64,000 bases of DNA from Bog-159 sp049511415. GTDB lineage: Bacteria > Acidobacteriota > Terriglobia > Bryobacterales > Bryobacteraceae. The stretch covers positions 110,312-174,311 of the forward strand of contig JBEKYC010000005.1 in NCBI GenBank assembly GCA_049511415.1. Reading direction: 5' to 3'. Shown here in pieces: positions 16,445 through 25,595 of this stretch. Position 1 is the first letter of the stretch; each line of letters starts with the position of its first letter. A model generated the notes under the pieces. The model worked only from the letters and a program-made list of their open reading frames with translations. It ran no database searches and had not been told where the DNA came from. The translations under genes and the position numbers were made by a program.

Positions 16445-19400
16445 CTATTGAACCTGGAAGGCATCCACATCGACGAAATTTCCCAAAGACTTCGGATTCT
16501 TGTCCGGCAGCACCGTGATTACAGCCAGATGCGGACGGCGGCCCAGACCTCCGAACATCGAACGGGCCTGCCACTGTGTCTTGTTCGAATAGAAATCCAC
16601 GGTGGTCTTATACACTCCATCAATGGTTATGCCGGCCATCCCACGGTTGGAAGCCTTGGTATATACATAACTCAATACATCGCCCTGGAACGCGAACTGG
16701 ACGTCGGAACCAGGCAAGTTTGTATAGGTGACGGTATGCGCAAAAGTTTGCGGCCAGACTTTATCCTGCTCCCAACCACCCCGATAGACAATGGCCGGAT
16801 CAAAATCATCGTAATATCCCGGCATGACGAGTAGTGGATGCCGCTCCTGTGGGGCTTGGCAGCCTTTTTCAAGATGTGCTAGATAGAAGGCCGTGCTCTG
16901 GTATTCGGGAGTGGAGCACCGCCGCAGAAGATCGTTCAAGGCGGGGGGCTGTATATTGACGCCCAACCCAGGCTTTGGCGCGGCAACGTAATTCACGCCC
17001 CAGTGCTCCAGAATGCTGGCTACCTCCTGCGGATTCCGCGCCAGCCGAAGACGGGTCCAGACACCGTACTGGTGCCAACCGAGGGAATAGACTTCGGCGT
17101 TGAATGCCGCGAGTTCGGAGCTGTTGGTCAGAAGAATGGGAGCGCCGGGGTGTTCGCGGTCCATGTATTGGCCAATCTCGCGCATCGGTGCATTGCTATG
17201 GATATAAGTCTGACGCATCGCCGTCGAAAGTGGGGATCGGCCATAGAAGTCGCCATGCTGGAAGTTCGACGAGGGCAGGTACCAAGCGTTGAGCATTACG
17301 CAAGCCACGGCCAGGGCAACCAGGACACGCCTGAGGGACCTGGGGGCCACCCAACTCAGCAAGACCGCCAGCGGCACGAGAAGTAAAGGCATTGACGGAT
17401 ATAAATAGCGGGCGTTGGGAAGAAAAATAAGTATGATGGCAGCCCCGCCCAGCGACGCCCAGGCGGCTCCCAAGGCGGGCCGCCGCCGGACAAAAATCAA
17501 GGCCAAGAATCCTAGCGGCACGAGCAGCAGGTGCTGAAAACCCAGAGATCCGGGACGCCCTTCATAATAACGGGAGGAATAAAAGATCAGGTCAAACGGC
17601 GTGTGCCAGGTCAGCGGCTGCGTGAAACGGTAGTCGGTGAAAACCGCGGAGCGATCCAGCAGGGGGGAAGGAAATCTCTGGTTCAGAAACGGGAAAATGG
17701 GAGACCCCGTCATTCGCCAAGCGATGATGTAAGGCGGCAAAGCTACCGCCAGGAGCAGAACAATGGCGAGGCAGGCCGTCAGCACCGGCCTTGCCCCCAG
17801 GCCTTTCCGCCGGCGGCGCGCCTCTACGATCGCGACGGGCAAGACCACCAGCAGATAGGCGAGTCCCCCAAGCTTGATTTCCAGTGCCGTCCCCCCGAGG
17901 ACGGCCGCGGCGTACAGGAATCGACGCTCGGCGGTATCTCCGAAACGCCAAATGGCAAGAAGTGTTGCCATGACAACGGCTGCCAGGAAGTTCTCGACCA
18001 GCAGGGAGCCCGTCACCATCTGCACCACCGAAGTGCTGGCGAAGAGCGCCAGAACCAGGAACGAAATGGCCGGGCTGACAAAGCGGCGCACGATGCAGTA
18101 AAGCATCGCCTCCACCAACAGCAGCATCGCGAAATTTAGTAACCGCGCCGCAAACTCGCCGCCCAGCAAATAGACCAGCGTGTAACACCAGTCGGCGCCC
18201 ATGGGCATGACCGACCATAGGATGCGATCCGGCCGGTAGGTCAAAATGTGGTGTAGCGCGATGTTATGCGGAATTGCCAGGTGCATGGCCAGACCGTCGG
18301 AGCCCGATTCGGGCCGAAGCATGGCGAACCAGTGCATGCCAATCACAAACGTCAACAACGCGAAGGCTGCCACCTGAGGCCGCGCACGCGAACGAGACTC
18401 AACCAGAGCCCGGCACCAGCCGACCAGCCGCCATCCCGTGCCGCGCAGATCGAGCAGCACTGGAGTTGCCAGTAAACCGGCATAAACCACCGCATAGTTC
18501 ACAGGCAGACGCGCCAGAAAATTCATCAGGAAGATGTAGATCGCCATGCCCAACAGAGTGGCGCAGAGTTGGCTTTCCGGTGACCGGTCCCGGCGGCGGC
18601 CCATCAAGAGCGATCCCAGGGCGCACGATGAAATCAAAAATAAAGCGGCGGCCAACAAGGCTGTGGGCCCGATGGCGATGGCAGTCGCGACCAGCAGAAT
18701 CCCGGCTACCAGGGGCACGAAGAACGACGGAGCGAACACCAGGATGGCTCCGGCGAATGCCGCGTAGCTCCAAACGTAGTGAAGCAGCCGGCGGCGGCCA
18801 GTGGGCGTCCAGCCGGCGTCAGGCAACCATCCGGCAGCGTAAAAACCATATGCGGTGACGCACAACAAGGCGATTCCGGCAGAGCCCAGAACGGCGGGCG
18901 GAACCCAGGCCGGCAGTCGGTGCAGCAGTGGCTCTTCGGCCCGCGGCGTCCCCGCCACCGGAGAGCTCTTGCCGAAAATGAAATCCCGCTGAATCGCGAA
19001 GTTGGCGAAAAACAGCAACGACTCCACGATCAGCTTCGCGGGCAAGGGGAAAACGTGAAAATGCGAGGTCAGAAATTGGATGCCCGCATAGGAGGCCAAT
19101 CCGCTGAAACACGTGAGCAACAGATACTTCGGCAGCACCGCGGCGTGCCGCAGGTTGGTAAAGAAAACGGACCGGCGCACCATTGTATAATTGAACGCCA
19201 CCGCCAACACCCTGCCCAGCAGTTGCGAGAGAGCCAGGTTGCCGATGCGCCGGTACATGATATAGAAGACCAGTGAATCGAGCGCGGCGGTCATCAGCGA
19301 TACGGAGCTGAATCGCAACAGCACAAAATAGATCTTCATGGAATCGATCAGAGGGTTGAAATGCGAGGTGCGATTGCCCGGCTCGTAAATCGTTCGGATG

Positions 19401-20008
19401 GGTGTTTCGTCGACCTGGAACGAATGCTGCCGCACGGCGATGAGCATGTCGAGTTCGAAGTCGTAACCATTCGCTTCCGTGCGCAGCAAATGCGGCAGCA
19501 GCGTCACGGGAATGCCGCGCAGCCCGGTTTGCGTGTCCGAAAGATTCTGGCCCACCAAAGCGCGCATCACCAGGCGCGTCACTACATTTCCGATCTGGCT
19601 GCGAAGCGGAACGTCGCCCGAGAAGGTACGGGTCCCCAGCACCAGCCGGTCCGGGTGCTGGGCGAGATGCGCCGCCACCCGCTCAATGTCGTCGGGGTGA
19701 TGTTGCCCGTCGGCATCGGCCGTGATCACTCCTTGCAGGTTTGGAAAGGCGCAAAGGGCGAAATTAAAACCGGATTTCAGCGCGGCGCCTTTACCCAGGT
19801 TGACCGCGTGGCGCACCAGCCGGACTTTGGGAAACGCCGCGGCAAGAGCAAAGATTTCGCGGTAGGCCGGACCGCTGCCGTCATCCACCAGCACGATGGC
19901 GGGCACGGATTTTTCGGAAAGGCCGGCCAGAAGTTCGAGCAGCCGTTCATCCGGGCGATAGGCTGGTATGATCGCGGCGAAGCAAACCGCGGATTGTGCG
20001 TCGTTCAC
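16445..20008 (-). CDS. GT2-GtrA-GT-C-beta-sandwich fusion glycosyltransferase
   Basis: This 1187-residue protein appears to have four parts. Residues about 8-215 are a DPM1-like GT2 domain (AAIIPAYRPDERL, VLVDDGSG, NLGKGAALKSGF, ADADGQHHPDD), which would charge polyprenyl phosphate. Residues about 235-350 are a GtrA-type four-helix membrane domain ending FANFAIQRDFIFG, implicated in flipping such lipids. About 375-900 is a polytopic GT-C-like region. About 1060-1187 is a beta-sandwich (IVYRGGW, VLSYVYTKASNRGMAGITIDG) that may bind glycan. One chain could therefore make, flip and use a lipid-linked sugar. GTG 20008 has GGAGA at good distance and is preferred to GTG 20050. Confidence 0.8.
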   Translation of the reverse strand: MNDAQSAVCFAAIIPAYRPDERLLELLAGLSEKSVPAIVLVDDGSGPAYREIFALAAAFPKVRLVRHAVNLGKGAALKSGFNFALCAFPNLQGVITADADGQHHPDDIERVAAHLAQHPDRLVLGTRTFSGDVPLRSQIGNVVTRLVMRALVGQNLSDTQTGLRGIPVTLLPHLLRTEANGYDFELDMLIAVRQHSFQVDETPIRTIYEPGNRTSHFNPLIDSMKIYFVLLRFSSVSLMTAALDSLVFYIMYRRIGNLALSQLLGRVLAVAFNYTMVRRSVFFTNLRHAAVLPKYLLLTCFSGLASYAGIQFLTSHFHVFPLPAKLIVESLLFFANFAIQRDFIFGKSSPVAGTPRAEEPLLHRLPAWVPPAVLGSAGIALLCVTAYGFYAAGWLPDAGWTPTGRRRLLHYVWSYAAFAGAILVFAPSFFVPLVAGILLVATAIAIGPTALLAAALFLISSCALGSLLMGRRRDRSPESQLCATLLGMAIYIFLMNFLARLPVNYAVVYAGLLATPVLLDLRGTGWRLVGWCRALVESRSRARPQVAAFALLTFVIGMHWFAMLRPESGSDGLAMHLAIPHNIALHHILTYRPDRILWSVMPMGADWCYTLVYLLGGEFAARLLNFAMLLLVEAMLYCIVRRFVSPAISFLVLALFASTSVVQMVTGSLLVENFLAAVVMATLLAIWRFGDTAERRFLYAAAVLGGTALEIKLGGLAYLLVVLPVAIVEARRRRKGLGARPVLTACLAIVLLLAVALPPYIIAWRMTGSPIFPFLNQRFPSPLLDRSAVFTDYRFTQPLTWHTPFDLIFYSSRYYEGRPGSLGFQHLLLVPLGFLALIFVRRRPALGAAWASLGGAAIILIFLPNARYLYPSMPLLLVPLAVLLSWVAPRSLRRVLVALAVACVMLNAWYLPSSNFQHGDFYGRSPLSTAMRQTYIHSNAPMREIGQYMDREHPGAPILLTNSSELAAFNAEVYSLGWHQYGVWTRLRLARNPQEVASILEHWGVNYVAAPKPGLGVNIQPPALNDLLRRCSTPEYQSTAFYLAHLEKGCQAPQERHPLLVMPGYYDDFDPAIVYRGGWEQDKVWPQTFAHTVTYTNLPGSDVQFAFQGDVLSYVYTKASNRGMAGITIDGVYKTTVDFYSNKTQWQARSMFGGLGRRPHLAVITVLPDKNPKSLGNFVDVDAFQVQ

Positions 20009-20099
20009 GTATTCTCCAGGGTATCGCGTCTGCCGGGCAGGCGATTTCACCGGCCAGTTATTCGGGGGGCCGCGGCGACTCTGCTAACGTAAAGGAAGA

Positions 20100-20309
20100 A
20101 TGCGGGCCGGGCGGCTTGCGATGGCCTGCGCCTTGGCATACGGACAGGTCGATGGTTACTCGAAAATGATCGGAATCGCGCGGTTACCTGTAGCAGGTGG
20201 TCTATTCCTGGGAGACGACGCCGTGGGCGTGGTGAGTGTTACCGGTGCCTTTCCCATCTCGCAGGATCACCGGAACACCGCGCGTGTGCGATTGCAGTAC
20301 GATTTCTAA
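20100..20309 (+). CDS. Small ORF with barrel-like C-terminus (hypothetical)
   Basis: The 69-residue frame starts at ATG 20100 after AAAGGAAG and is closed upstream by an in-frame TAA at 20085, so it is not the tail of a longer open frame. The second half alternates polar and hydrophobic residues and ends RVRLQYDF, resembling the terminal strand of an outer-membrane beta-barrel with its final Phe. It could be the remnant of a porin gene or a real small protein. The next gene begins 3 nt after its stop, which favours co-transcription. Confidence 0.35.
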   Translation: MRAGRLAMACALAYGQVDGYSKMIGIARLPVAGGLFLGDDAVGVVSVTGAFPISQDHRNTARVRLQYDF

Positions 20310-20312
20310 TCC

Positions 20313-21071
20313 ATGAAGCGTTGGCTACCGGTTACGGTGCTATTCGTCGGGATCGCTGCCCACGCGGCGGATCCGCAAGAGTCTTGGGAAGTGGCGGTGA
20401 AGGCCAAGGGGGGACGCGAGCGGCTGCACAGTGTCCGGTCGCTGGCCGTCTACATGAAGCCCGCGGCGGTGAATCTGATGGGGCCACCCACAACCTGGTT
20501 GTGCGTGTTCCCGGACCGCTACTTCGAATATGATGGACGAGGCAGCGGCGAGTACGAGTATCGGGCTTTGAATGGCGGCGGTATGGCCGGCAACCCTCGC
20601 GCGATCGTCGTGGATGGAACGGCGAGCCGGGTAGCGATGGATGCGAACGGCACACCGCGCGTGACTTTCGCGATCACCGCCAGGGAACGCGACCGGCTGA
20701 CATTGAATCAGGTGATCTACCTCTTGGAGAGCGCCTGGCTACATCCGCGCGTTCTCGCCGCGAAGGGCCGCACGTTGACCGTGGAGGCGGGCGGGGATAC
20801 TTTTCGAATCACATTGGATACCGCCGGCCTGCCGGAGCGAGTGACAGCTATGGAAATGCAAGGCAGAAAATCGAAGGACAGATACGATTACCGGTTGGAA
20901 CGCTACCGCGAATTGCAGGGTATTCTCTTGCCGGGACGGGTCACGTGGTCGAGCGGTCTGCGCCAGTGGACCTGGGACGTCGATTACGATGTCGACGCGG
21001 GCTTTAATCCGCAATTCTTCGCGCGGATGCCGGACCTGGCGAATGGTCCCGAGCCTTGGAGACAGCGTTGA
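20313..21071 (+). CDS. Exported protein, LolA/outer-membrane-lipoprotein-sorting-like
   Basis: The 252-residue product has a signal peptide (MKRWLPVTVLFVGIAAHA) and then AVKAKGGRERLHSVRSL, an opening common in exported LolA/RseB-like proteins that carry a lipid-binding half-barrel. Later segments (RITLDTAGLPERVTAME, YRELQGILLPGRVTW) alternate as the beta strands of that fold would. The family call rests on pattern similarity only. Its stop overlaps the VWA gene start as TGATG, so the two are translationally coupled. Confidence 0.55.
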   Translation: MKRWLPVTVLFVGIAAHAADPQESWEVAVKAKGGRERLHSVRSLAVYMKPAAVNLMGPPTTWLCVFPDRYFEYDGRGSGEYEYRALNGGGMAGNPRAIVVDGTASRVAMDANGTPRVTFAITARERDRLTLNQVIYLLESAWLHPRVLAAKGRTLTVEAGGDTFRITLDTAGLPERVTAMEMQGRKSKDRYDYRLERYRELQGILLPGRVTWSSGLRQWTWDVDYDVDAGFNPQFFARMPDLANGPEPWRQR

Positions 21072-21997
21072 TGCGCCCCGCGCTAGTGGTTTTTTCGTTA
21101 GGGTTTGCGTGGCAGGCCGCGGCGCAAGATCAGCCTACGTTTTCCACCGAAGTAAAGGTAGTCAGCGTGCTCGCCACCGTACGCGATAAGAAAGGCGCGT
21201 TCATCCGCGATCTGACGCAAGATGATTTTGCGGTTACCGAAAACGGTCGTCCGCAAAACATCCGCTATTTCTCGCGTGAGACCGATCTACCCTTGACCCT
21301 GGGACTGATGATCGATACCAGTATGAGCCAGCGGCGCGTGATGGAAGCGGAGCGCGGCGCGTGCTTTCGCTTCCTGGAGCAAGTAGTGCGCGAGAAAAAG
21401 GATCAGGTCTTTGTCATGCAGTTCGATCTCTCGCCGATCTTACGCCAGGAACTAACCTCGTCGGTGAGGGTATTGAACGAGGCGCTGCAACGCGTCGATA
21501 CGCCTTCCATGAACGATCTGCGCAGCCAGACTGGCGGTGGCACGATGCTCTATGACGCGCTGGTGAAGGCGTCCATGGAGATCATGCGCAATCAGACGGG
21601 CCAGCGCAAGGCGATGATCGTTCTATCGGACGGAGTGGATACCGGCAGCCAAGCCACGCTGGCGGAGACCATTGAAACCGCCCAAAGAGCGGGCACAGTG
21701 ATCTATTCGATTTTGTTCTCCGACGAAGGCTACTATGGCATCTTCGGCGGTGGCGACGGGCGCTCCGTCCTGATGCGATTGGCGCGAGAGACGGGTGGAG
21801 GTTTTTTCGAGGTCTCCAAGAAGCTGAGCCTGGATGATATTTTCACGCAATTGCAGGAGGAACTCCGCAGCCAATACAATATTGGCTACGTCTCCGATCA
21901 ACCTGTAAGCGTGTCGGAATTTCGCAAGATACAAATCATTACGCGTCGAAAGGGCCTGGTCGTGCAGGCACGCAGCCGCTACTGGGCGCAGCGCTGA
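21071..21997 (+). CDS. VWFA-related acidobacterial domain protein, exported
   Basis: The 308-residue protein has a signal peptide (MRPALVVFSLGFAWQAAA), the TIGR03436-type opening VKVVSVLATVRDKKGAFIRDLTQDDFAVTENG, and a von Willebrand A domain. The metal-ion-dependent adhesion site reads DTSMS (in LMIDTSMSQRR) with LSDGVDTG for the distal loop, so it looks intact. This group is expanded in Acidobacteria and is expected to mediate protein interactions outside the inner membrane. ATG 21071 overlaps the previous stop and has GGAGAC upstream. No partner enzyme is adjacent. Confidence 0.9.
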   Translation: MRPALVVFSLGFAWQAAAQDQPTFSTEVKVVSVLATVRDKKGAFIRDLTQDDFAVTENGRPQNIRYFSRETDLPLTLGLMIDTSMSQRRVMEAERGACFRFLEQVVREKKDQVFVMQFDLSPILRQELTSSVRVLNEALQRVDTPSMNDLRSQTGGGTMLYDALVKASMEIMRNQTGQRKAMIVLSDGVDTGSQATLAETIETAQRAGTVIYSILFSDEGYYGIFGGGDGRSVLMRLARETGGGFFEVSKKLSLDDIFTQLQEELRSQYNIGYVSDQPVSVSEFRKIQIITRRKGLVVQARSRYWAQR

Positions 21998-22034
21998 ACG
22001 GCTGTAAAGAATAGCGGAATAAATTCCTTTCTCT

Positions 22035-22067
22035 TGACACGTTCGCCTTCGCCAGTTCACTATTCTT
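22035..22067 (+). promoter_or_regulatory. Possible promoter of the orphan HTH gene
   Basis: TTGACA at 22035-22040 is a perfect -35 hexamer. The best -10 candidates downstream (CACTAT at 18 nt, TATTCT at 21 nt) are weak or badly spaced. The site lies 20-50 nt before the GTG start at 22085. Confidence 0.35.
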
Positions 22068-22084
22068 ATTAGAAGAGGGTCGTT

Positions 22085-22408
22085 GTGCGCGAAAAACAAA
22101 CGCGATCTCACGAAGTCACCGTAGCAAACGCCAGGACGGCTGCCGCAGCCGCGCGCGATACACGCGATTTAAGTCCCGTTCCATTTCCACAGACCTTTCA
22201 GGCTGGACCCGCACAAGCCTTTCAGCCACCCATGTATCACCCGAGCCAATGGTTGTCGCTGCCCGAGGCTGCCGCTTATACCGGTTTGCCTGCTTCCACT
22301 CTTAGCAAGTTGCTGGCCAACGGAAAACTTCGTGGCTTAGACACAGGTCCGCGGCTGGGCGGACGCTGGCGGATCAAAAGGTCGGATTTGGACGCCATCT
22401 CGGCGTGA
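22085..22408 (+). CDS. Excisionase-type (HTH_17) DNA-binding protein
   Basis: The 107-residue protein has a disordered N-terminal half rich in Ala, Pro and Gln (residues 1-55). The second half is a MerR-like excisionase helix-turn-helix: WLSLPEAAAYTGLPASTLSKLLANGKLRG, then the wing GRWRIKRSDLDA. Free-standing proteins of this type act as small transcription factors or recombination directionality factors. No recombinase lies beside it, so regulation is more likely. GTG 22085 follows AGAGGG. Between the VWA gene and the converging ADOP gene it forms its own transcription unit. Confidence 0.8.
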   Translation: MREKQTRSHEVTVANARTAAAAARDTRDLSPVPFPQTFQAGPAQAFQPPMYHPSQWLSLPEAAAYTGLPASTLSKLLANGKLRGLDTGPRLGGRWRIKRSDLDAISA

Positions 22409-22416
22409 ACCGGCAT

Positions 22417-24786
22417 TCACTCACAACGCAAGGCGGCGGTGGGGTCCACGCGCGACGCGCGACGCGCTGGCGTGTAACACGCCGCCAGGCCGACAGCCAG
22501 CCAAATTAAAGCAACGGCTGCGTAAGTTGGCAAATCCGTCGGACTGACGCCGTACAAGAGCCGTATCATGGCGCGTGCCAAAATCGCAGCGAGCAGCCAG
22601 CCGATCGCGGCGCCGCCCAGCGTCAAGCCCAGTCCCTGCCACAGGATGAGCCGCACTACATCTCTCGGCTGCGCGCCGACCGCCATGCGGATACCGATCT
22701 CGCGCGTCCGCAAACTGACGTGATAGGCCACTACCCCGTAAAGGCCGACCGCGGCCAACACCAGCGCCAGCCCGCCGAAAGCTCCTAACATGCTGGCGGC
22801 CCAGCGCACCTGCCAATACGAACGATCCACCCACTCGCGCAGCGGCCGCACGCCGTAGATTCGCGCACCCGTGCCCGAGGCGACGATCAGCTTCCGGACG
22901 GGTTCCAGCATGGCGCGGGCGTCCATGGCGGTTTCCACAACGATGTTTTGGACGCCACCGCTATCTTGCGCGAACGCGCGATAAATGTGGGGCTTGGGCG
23001 CCTCGCCCAGCGAGACTACGCGCGCGTCGTGCGCCACACCGACGATCTCCAGGGCATGGGTTTGGCGGCAGCCGAGAAACAAGCGCTTGCCGATTGGCGA
23101 GACTTTGGGCCACAACTGGCGGGCCAGCGCTTCGTTGATAATCCCGACGGGACGGCTATCCGGCAGGTCCGTAGCGGAGAAATCGCGACCGGCCATGAGG
23201 GGAATCCGCATGGTTTCGAGATAATGCGGACTGACCGCGCTGGTGGTCGCCGCTATGGGGTCATGTCCCGATTCGGAAGCGCAATCCGGATTGATGGGAG
23301 TGAGGGGCAGCAGGTTGGTAATCGCCGCGCTTTTCACGCCCGGCATCGCCCGCAGCCGGTCGAGCGTCCGCGCATAGAACTGCAGGCCGCTTTCGGGACT
23401 AAATTCCGGCGGCGATGCCAGTGCCGTCACATAAAGGCGATTCGTTATGGCGAAGCCCGGATCGGCCGACTGAAAAGCGAAGAGCGTTCGCAGGAACAGG
23501 CCGGCCGTTAAAAGCAGGACCATAGACAAGGCAACTTGCGCGACCAGGGAAGCGCGGCGCAAACCGAACCGCCGGTTGCCCAGCGACCCTTTCATCGCCA
23601 GCGACACATCTGTCCGGCTGGCTCTCCACGCGGGCGCCAGGCCGAAGATGAACGTGGTCGCCAGCGCCAACGAGGCGCAAAACAACGTAACCCGAGCATC
23701 CGGCGCCAAGTCCAGACGTAGAGCCTCACCGAAGGCGGTGGTGGGCAACAGAACCTGTAAGAGACGACTCGTCCATGCGCCCAACACGAATCCCGCCAAT
23801 CCCCCGCCTGCGGCCAGCACCAGGCTTTCCATGAGAAGTTGCCGGATCATTCGCGCTCGCCGCGCGCCAATGGCAATGCGCATGGCGAATTCGCGCTCGC
23901 GTGCCGCGCCGCGCGCCAGCAACAGATTGCCCACGTTCACGCACGCGATCAGTAGCACCGTGGCCACCACGGCCATCAGCACCGCGGCGATAGGTCCGGA
24001 CTGTTGCCGGCTTCTTGGGTTGGGAACCCCACGGACCACTTCCGCAACGAGGCGCCCACCGGCTTTCTCGGAGGGTGGCCTTTCCCTGGCGATCCGGGTC
24101 ATAAGGGCATTCAGGTCCGCGTCCACTTGTAGAGGGGCGATACCGGCCTTCATCCGGCCAAATACGAAAACCCTGGCCCCCAGATCGGGATACTGCTTGC
24201 TCCACGTCTGATACGGCACCCACATGTCTATATTTAGAGGCAAGTAGATCCCGGCGAACTCCTCAGGCGCGACCCCGACTATGGTGTACCATTGCGTCTC
24301 CGAACGGATGCGTTTGCCCAAGATATTCGGATCGCCATGGAAGAGCCGCTGCCAGGTGCGATAGCCGATAACGGCGGACGGCTCGTCTTCGCGTTCGAAC
24401 CAGCGCCCCAAAAACGGACGCACGCCGATCACGCGTGGATAGTTGAGTGAGACCGCCTCCGCGGCCGCGGTATGCGTTTCGCCGTCGAATTCCAGGCTAG
24501 ATTCCGTGGGATTCGAGGCCGCAATACCTTCCAGAGTCAGGCTGCGGTCGCGCAGACCGTGGTAGTCCTGCCAGGAAATCAGCGGGCTCCCGTCATGGCT
24601 CAGCACAACCAGGCGGTCCGCCGCCCGCACCGGAAGCGGCCGGAAGAAAAGAAAGTTGAGCATGCTGAAGACCGCCGTGTTCACGCCGATCCCCAAGGCT
24701 AGACACAACACCGCCAAGCCGCTGACGACAGGCGACTTACGCATCACACGCAACGAGAACTTAAGATCCTGCAAGCAGCCGCGCAT
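22417..24786 (-). CDS. ADOP-family ABC permease without PadR partner
   Basis: This 789-residue duplicated orphan permease has the MacB/FtsX layout: LQDLKFSLRVMRKSPVVSGL, TM1, MacB-type periplasmic domain, FtsX core (LLIACVNVGNLLLARGAARE, FAMRIAIGARRARM), a second periplasmic domain and a second FtsX core ending PARRASRVDPTAALR. Compared with the permease at 1872-4508 it lacks the roughly 65-residue N-terminal cytoplasmic prefix, and no PadR gene adjoins it. No Shine-Dalgarno is visible before ATG 24786. Substrate and ATPase partner unknown. Confidence 0.88.
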   Translation of the reverse strand: MRGCLQDLKFSLRVMRKSPVVSGLAVLCLALGIGVNTAVFSMLNFLFFRPLPVRAADRLVVLSHDGSPLISWQDYHGLRDRSLTLEGIAASNPTESSLEFDGETHTAAAEAVSLNYPRVIGVRPFLGRWFEREDEPSAVIGYRTWQRLFHGDPNILGKRIRSETQWYTIVGVAPEEFAGIYLPLNIDMWVPYQTWSKQYPDLGARVFVFGRMKAGIAPLQVDADLNALMTRIARERPPSEKAGGRLVAEVVRGVPNPRSRQQSGPIAAVLMAVVATVLLIACVNVGNLLLARGAAREREFAMRIAIGARRARMIRQLLMESLVLAAGGGLAGFVLGAWTSRLLQVLLPTTAFGEALRLDLAPDARVTLFCASLALATTFIFGLAPAWRASRTDVSLAMKGSLGNRRFGLRRASLVAQVALSMVLLLTAGLFLRTLFAFQSADPGFAITNRLYVTALASPPEFSPESGLQFYARTLDRLRAMPGVKSAAITNLLPLTPINPDCASESGHDPIAATTSAVSPHYLETMRIPLMAGRDFSATDLPDSRPVGIINEALARQLWPKVSPIGKRLFLGCRQTHALEIVGVAHDARVVSLGEAPKPHIYRAFAQDSGGVQNIVVETAMDARAMLEPVRKLIVASGTGARIYGVRPLREWVDRSYWQVRWAASMLGAFGGLALVLAAVGLYGVVAYHVSLRTREIGIRMAVGAQPRDVVRLILWQGLGLTLGGAAIGWLLAAILARAMIRLLYGVSPTDLPTYAAVALIWLAVGLAACYTPARRASRVDPTAALRCE

Positions 24787-24821
24787 GGATGTACAGACAC
24801 CATCCGGCTGCTAATGTTCCG

Positions 24822-25223
24822 TTAAGCGGCCATTTTGCCCCTTATGAAGGCGCTATACCTTTGGTCGGAGCCGGCGATATGCTGAGTCAGCCAATTCCTC
24901 AGAAATGACATCAGGCTGATGGTCAGCTTCGTTTCTCCGCGCTGGAATTGCGTCTGAAATTCCAACACCTGCGCGGTGAGCTTTTCGTGCTGCGTCCTGT
25001 GCGTCTCGGTTTCCGGGTAGCCATACTGACGCATGAACTTCTCTTCGGTGGCGAAATGCACTTTGGTGTAATCGATGAGACGGCCCAGCATCTGCCCTAG
25101 AACGGCTTTGCCTTTGCCTGCCGCCATGGCGCTGTTCAGTTGTCCCGCCAGTTCAAACAGGCGTTGATGCTGGGTGTCGATTTCCGGGATTTGCACGCTG
25201 TATTCGGGTTTCCATTCGAACAT
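24822..25223 (-). CDS. Bacteriohemerythrin
   Basis: The 133-residue protein is a single four-helix hemerythrin domain: MFEWKPEYSVQIPEIDTQHQRLFEL, then YTKVHFATEEKFM, THRTQHEKL and LTQHIAGSDQRY. The spaced His/Glu/Asp residues (IDTQH, HFATEE, HRTQH, QHIAGSD) are the di-iron ligands, so O2 or NO binding is expected. Family members start at MFEW, hence ATG 25223. An in-frame GTG at 25268 overlaps the previous stop as GTGA and could add 15 residues through coupled translation. It is linked to the upstream 100-residue protein. Confidence 0.9.
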   Translation of the reverse strand: MFEWKPEYSVQIPEIDTQHQRLFELAGQLNSAMAAGKGKAVLGQMLGRLIDYTKVHFATEEKFMRQYGYPETETHRTQHEKLTAQVLEFQTQFQRGETKLTISLMSFLRNWLTQHIAGSDQRYSAFIRGKMAA

Positions 25224-25264
25224 GCCTGAGATATCGGCGTAGCGGGCCGCGAACTGTAGCGATT

Positions 25265-25567
25265 TCACCCGAGCAGGGCGCCCGCCTGTTCCATGGCTTG
25301 TTCGACCTGAACCCTTGTGAGCGTTGTGCTGACGAATAGTTCCTGGCGCGCACCCGCGCTGAATGCGATGCCTTTCCAGCCGTTCTGCACCGGCACCGTG
25401 ATGCGAAACCTCACTGGGCCGCGCGCATCGCGCACCGGACGGATGACGCCAGGAATGATGGAACGGATTGCGGGGTTATCGGCCAGCACACGCTCGAGGA
25501 TCTCGCGCACGCCTTCGATGATGCTGTGCTCAATCTTGAGACGGTCCTTGGCGGTGCGCAACCGCAT
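25265..25567 (-). CDS. DUF2103-like small protein
   Basis: The 100-residue protein reads KIEHSIIEGVREILERVLAD, IRSIIPGVIRPVRDARGPVRFRI and NGWKGIAFSAGARQELFVST. This resembles the core of the DUF2103 family of putative metal-binding proteins, best known from archaea; the assignment is from memory of the pattern. It is a compact alpha/beta domain with no signal peptide. Its stop is part of a GTGA that may start the longer form of the bacteriohemerythrin, so the two are likely co-expressed. Confidence 0.55.
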   Translation of the reverse strand: MRLRTAKDRLKIEHSIIEGVREILERVLADNPAIRSIIPGVIRPVRDARGPVRFRITVPVQNGWKGIAFSAGARQELFVSTTLTRVQVEQAMEQAGALLG

Positions 25568-25595
25568 GCAAATCCAGTCTAGCAGGATGAGGTTC

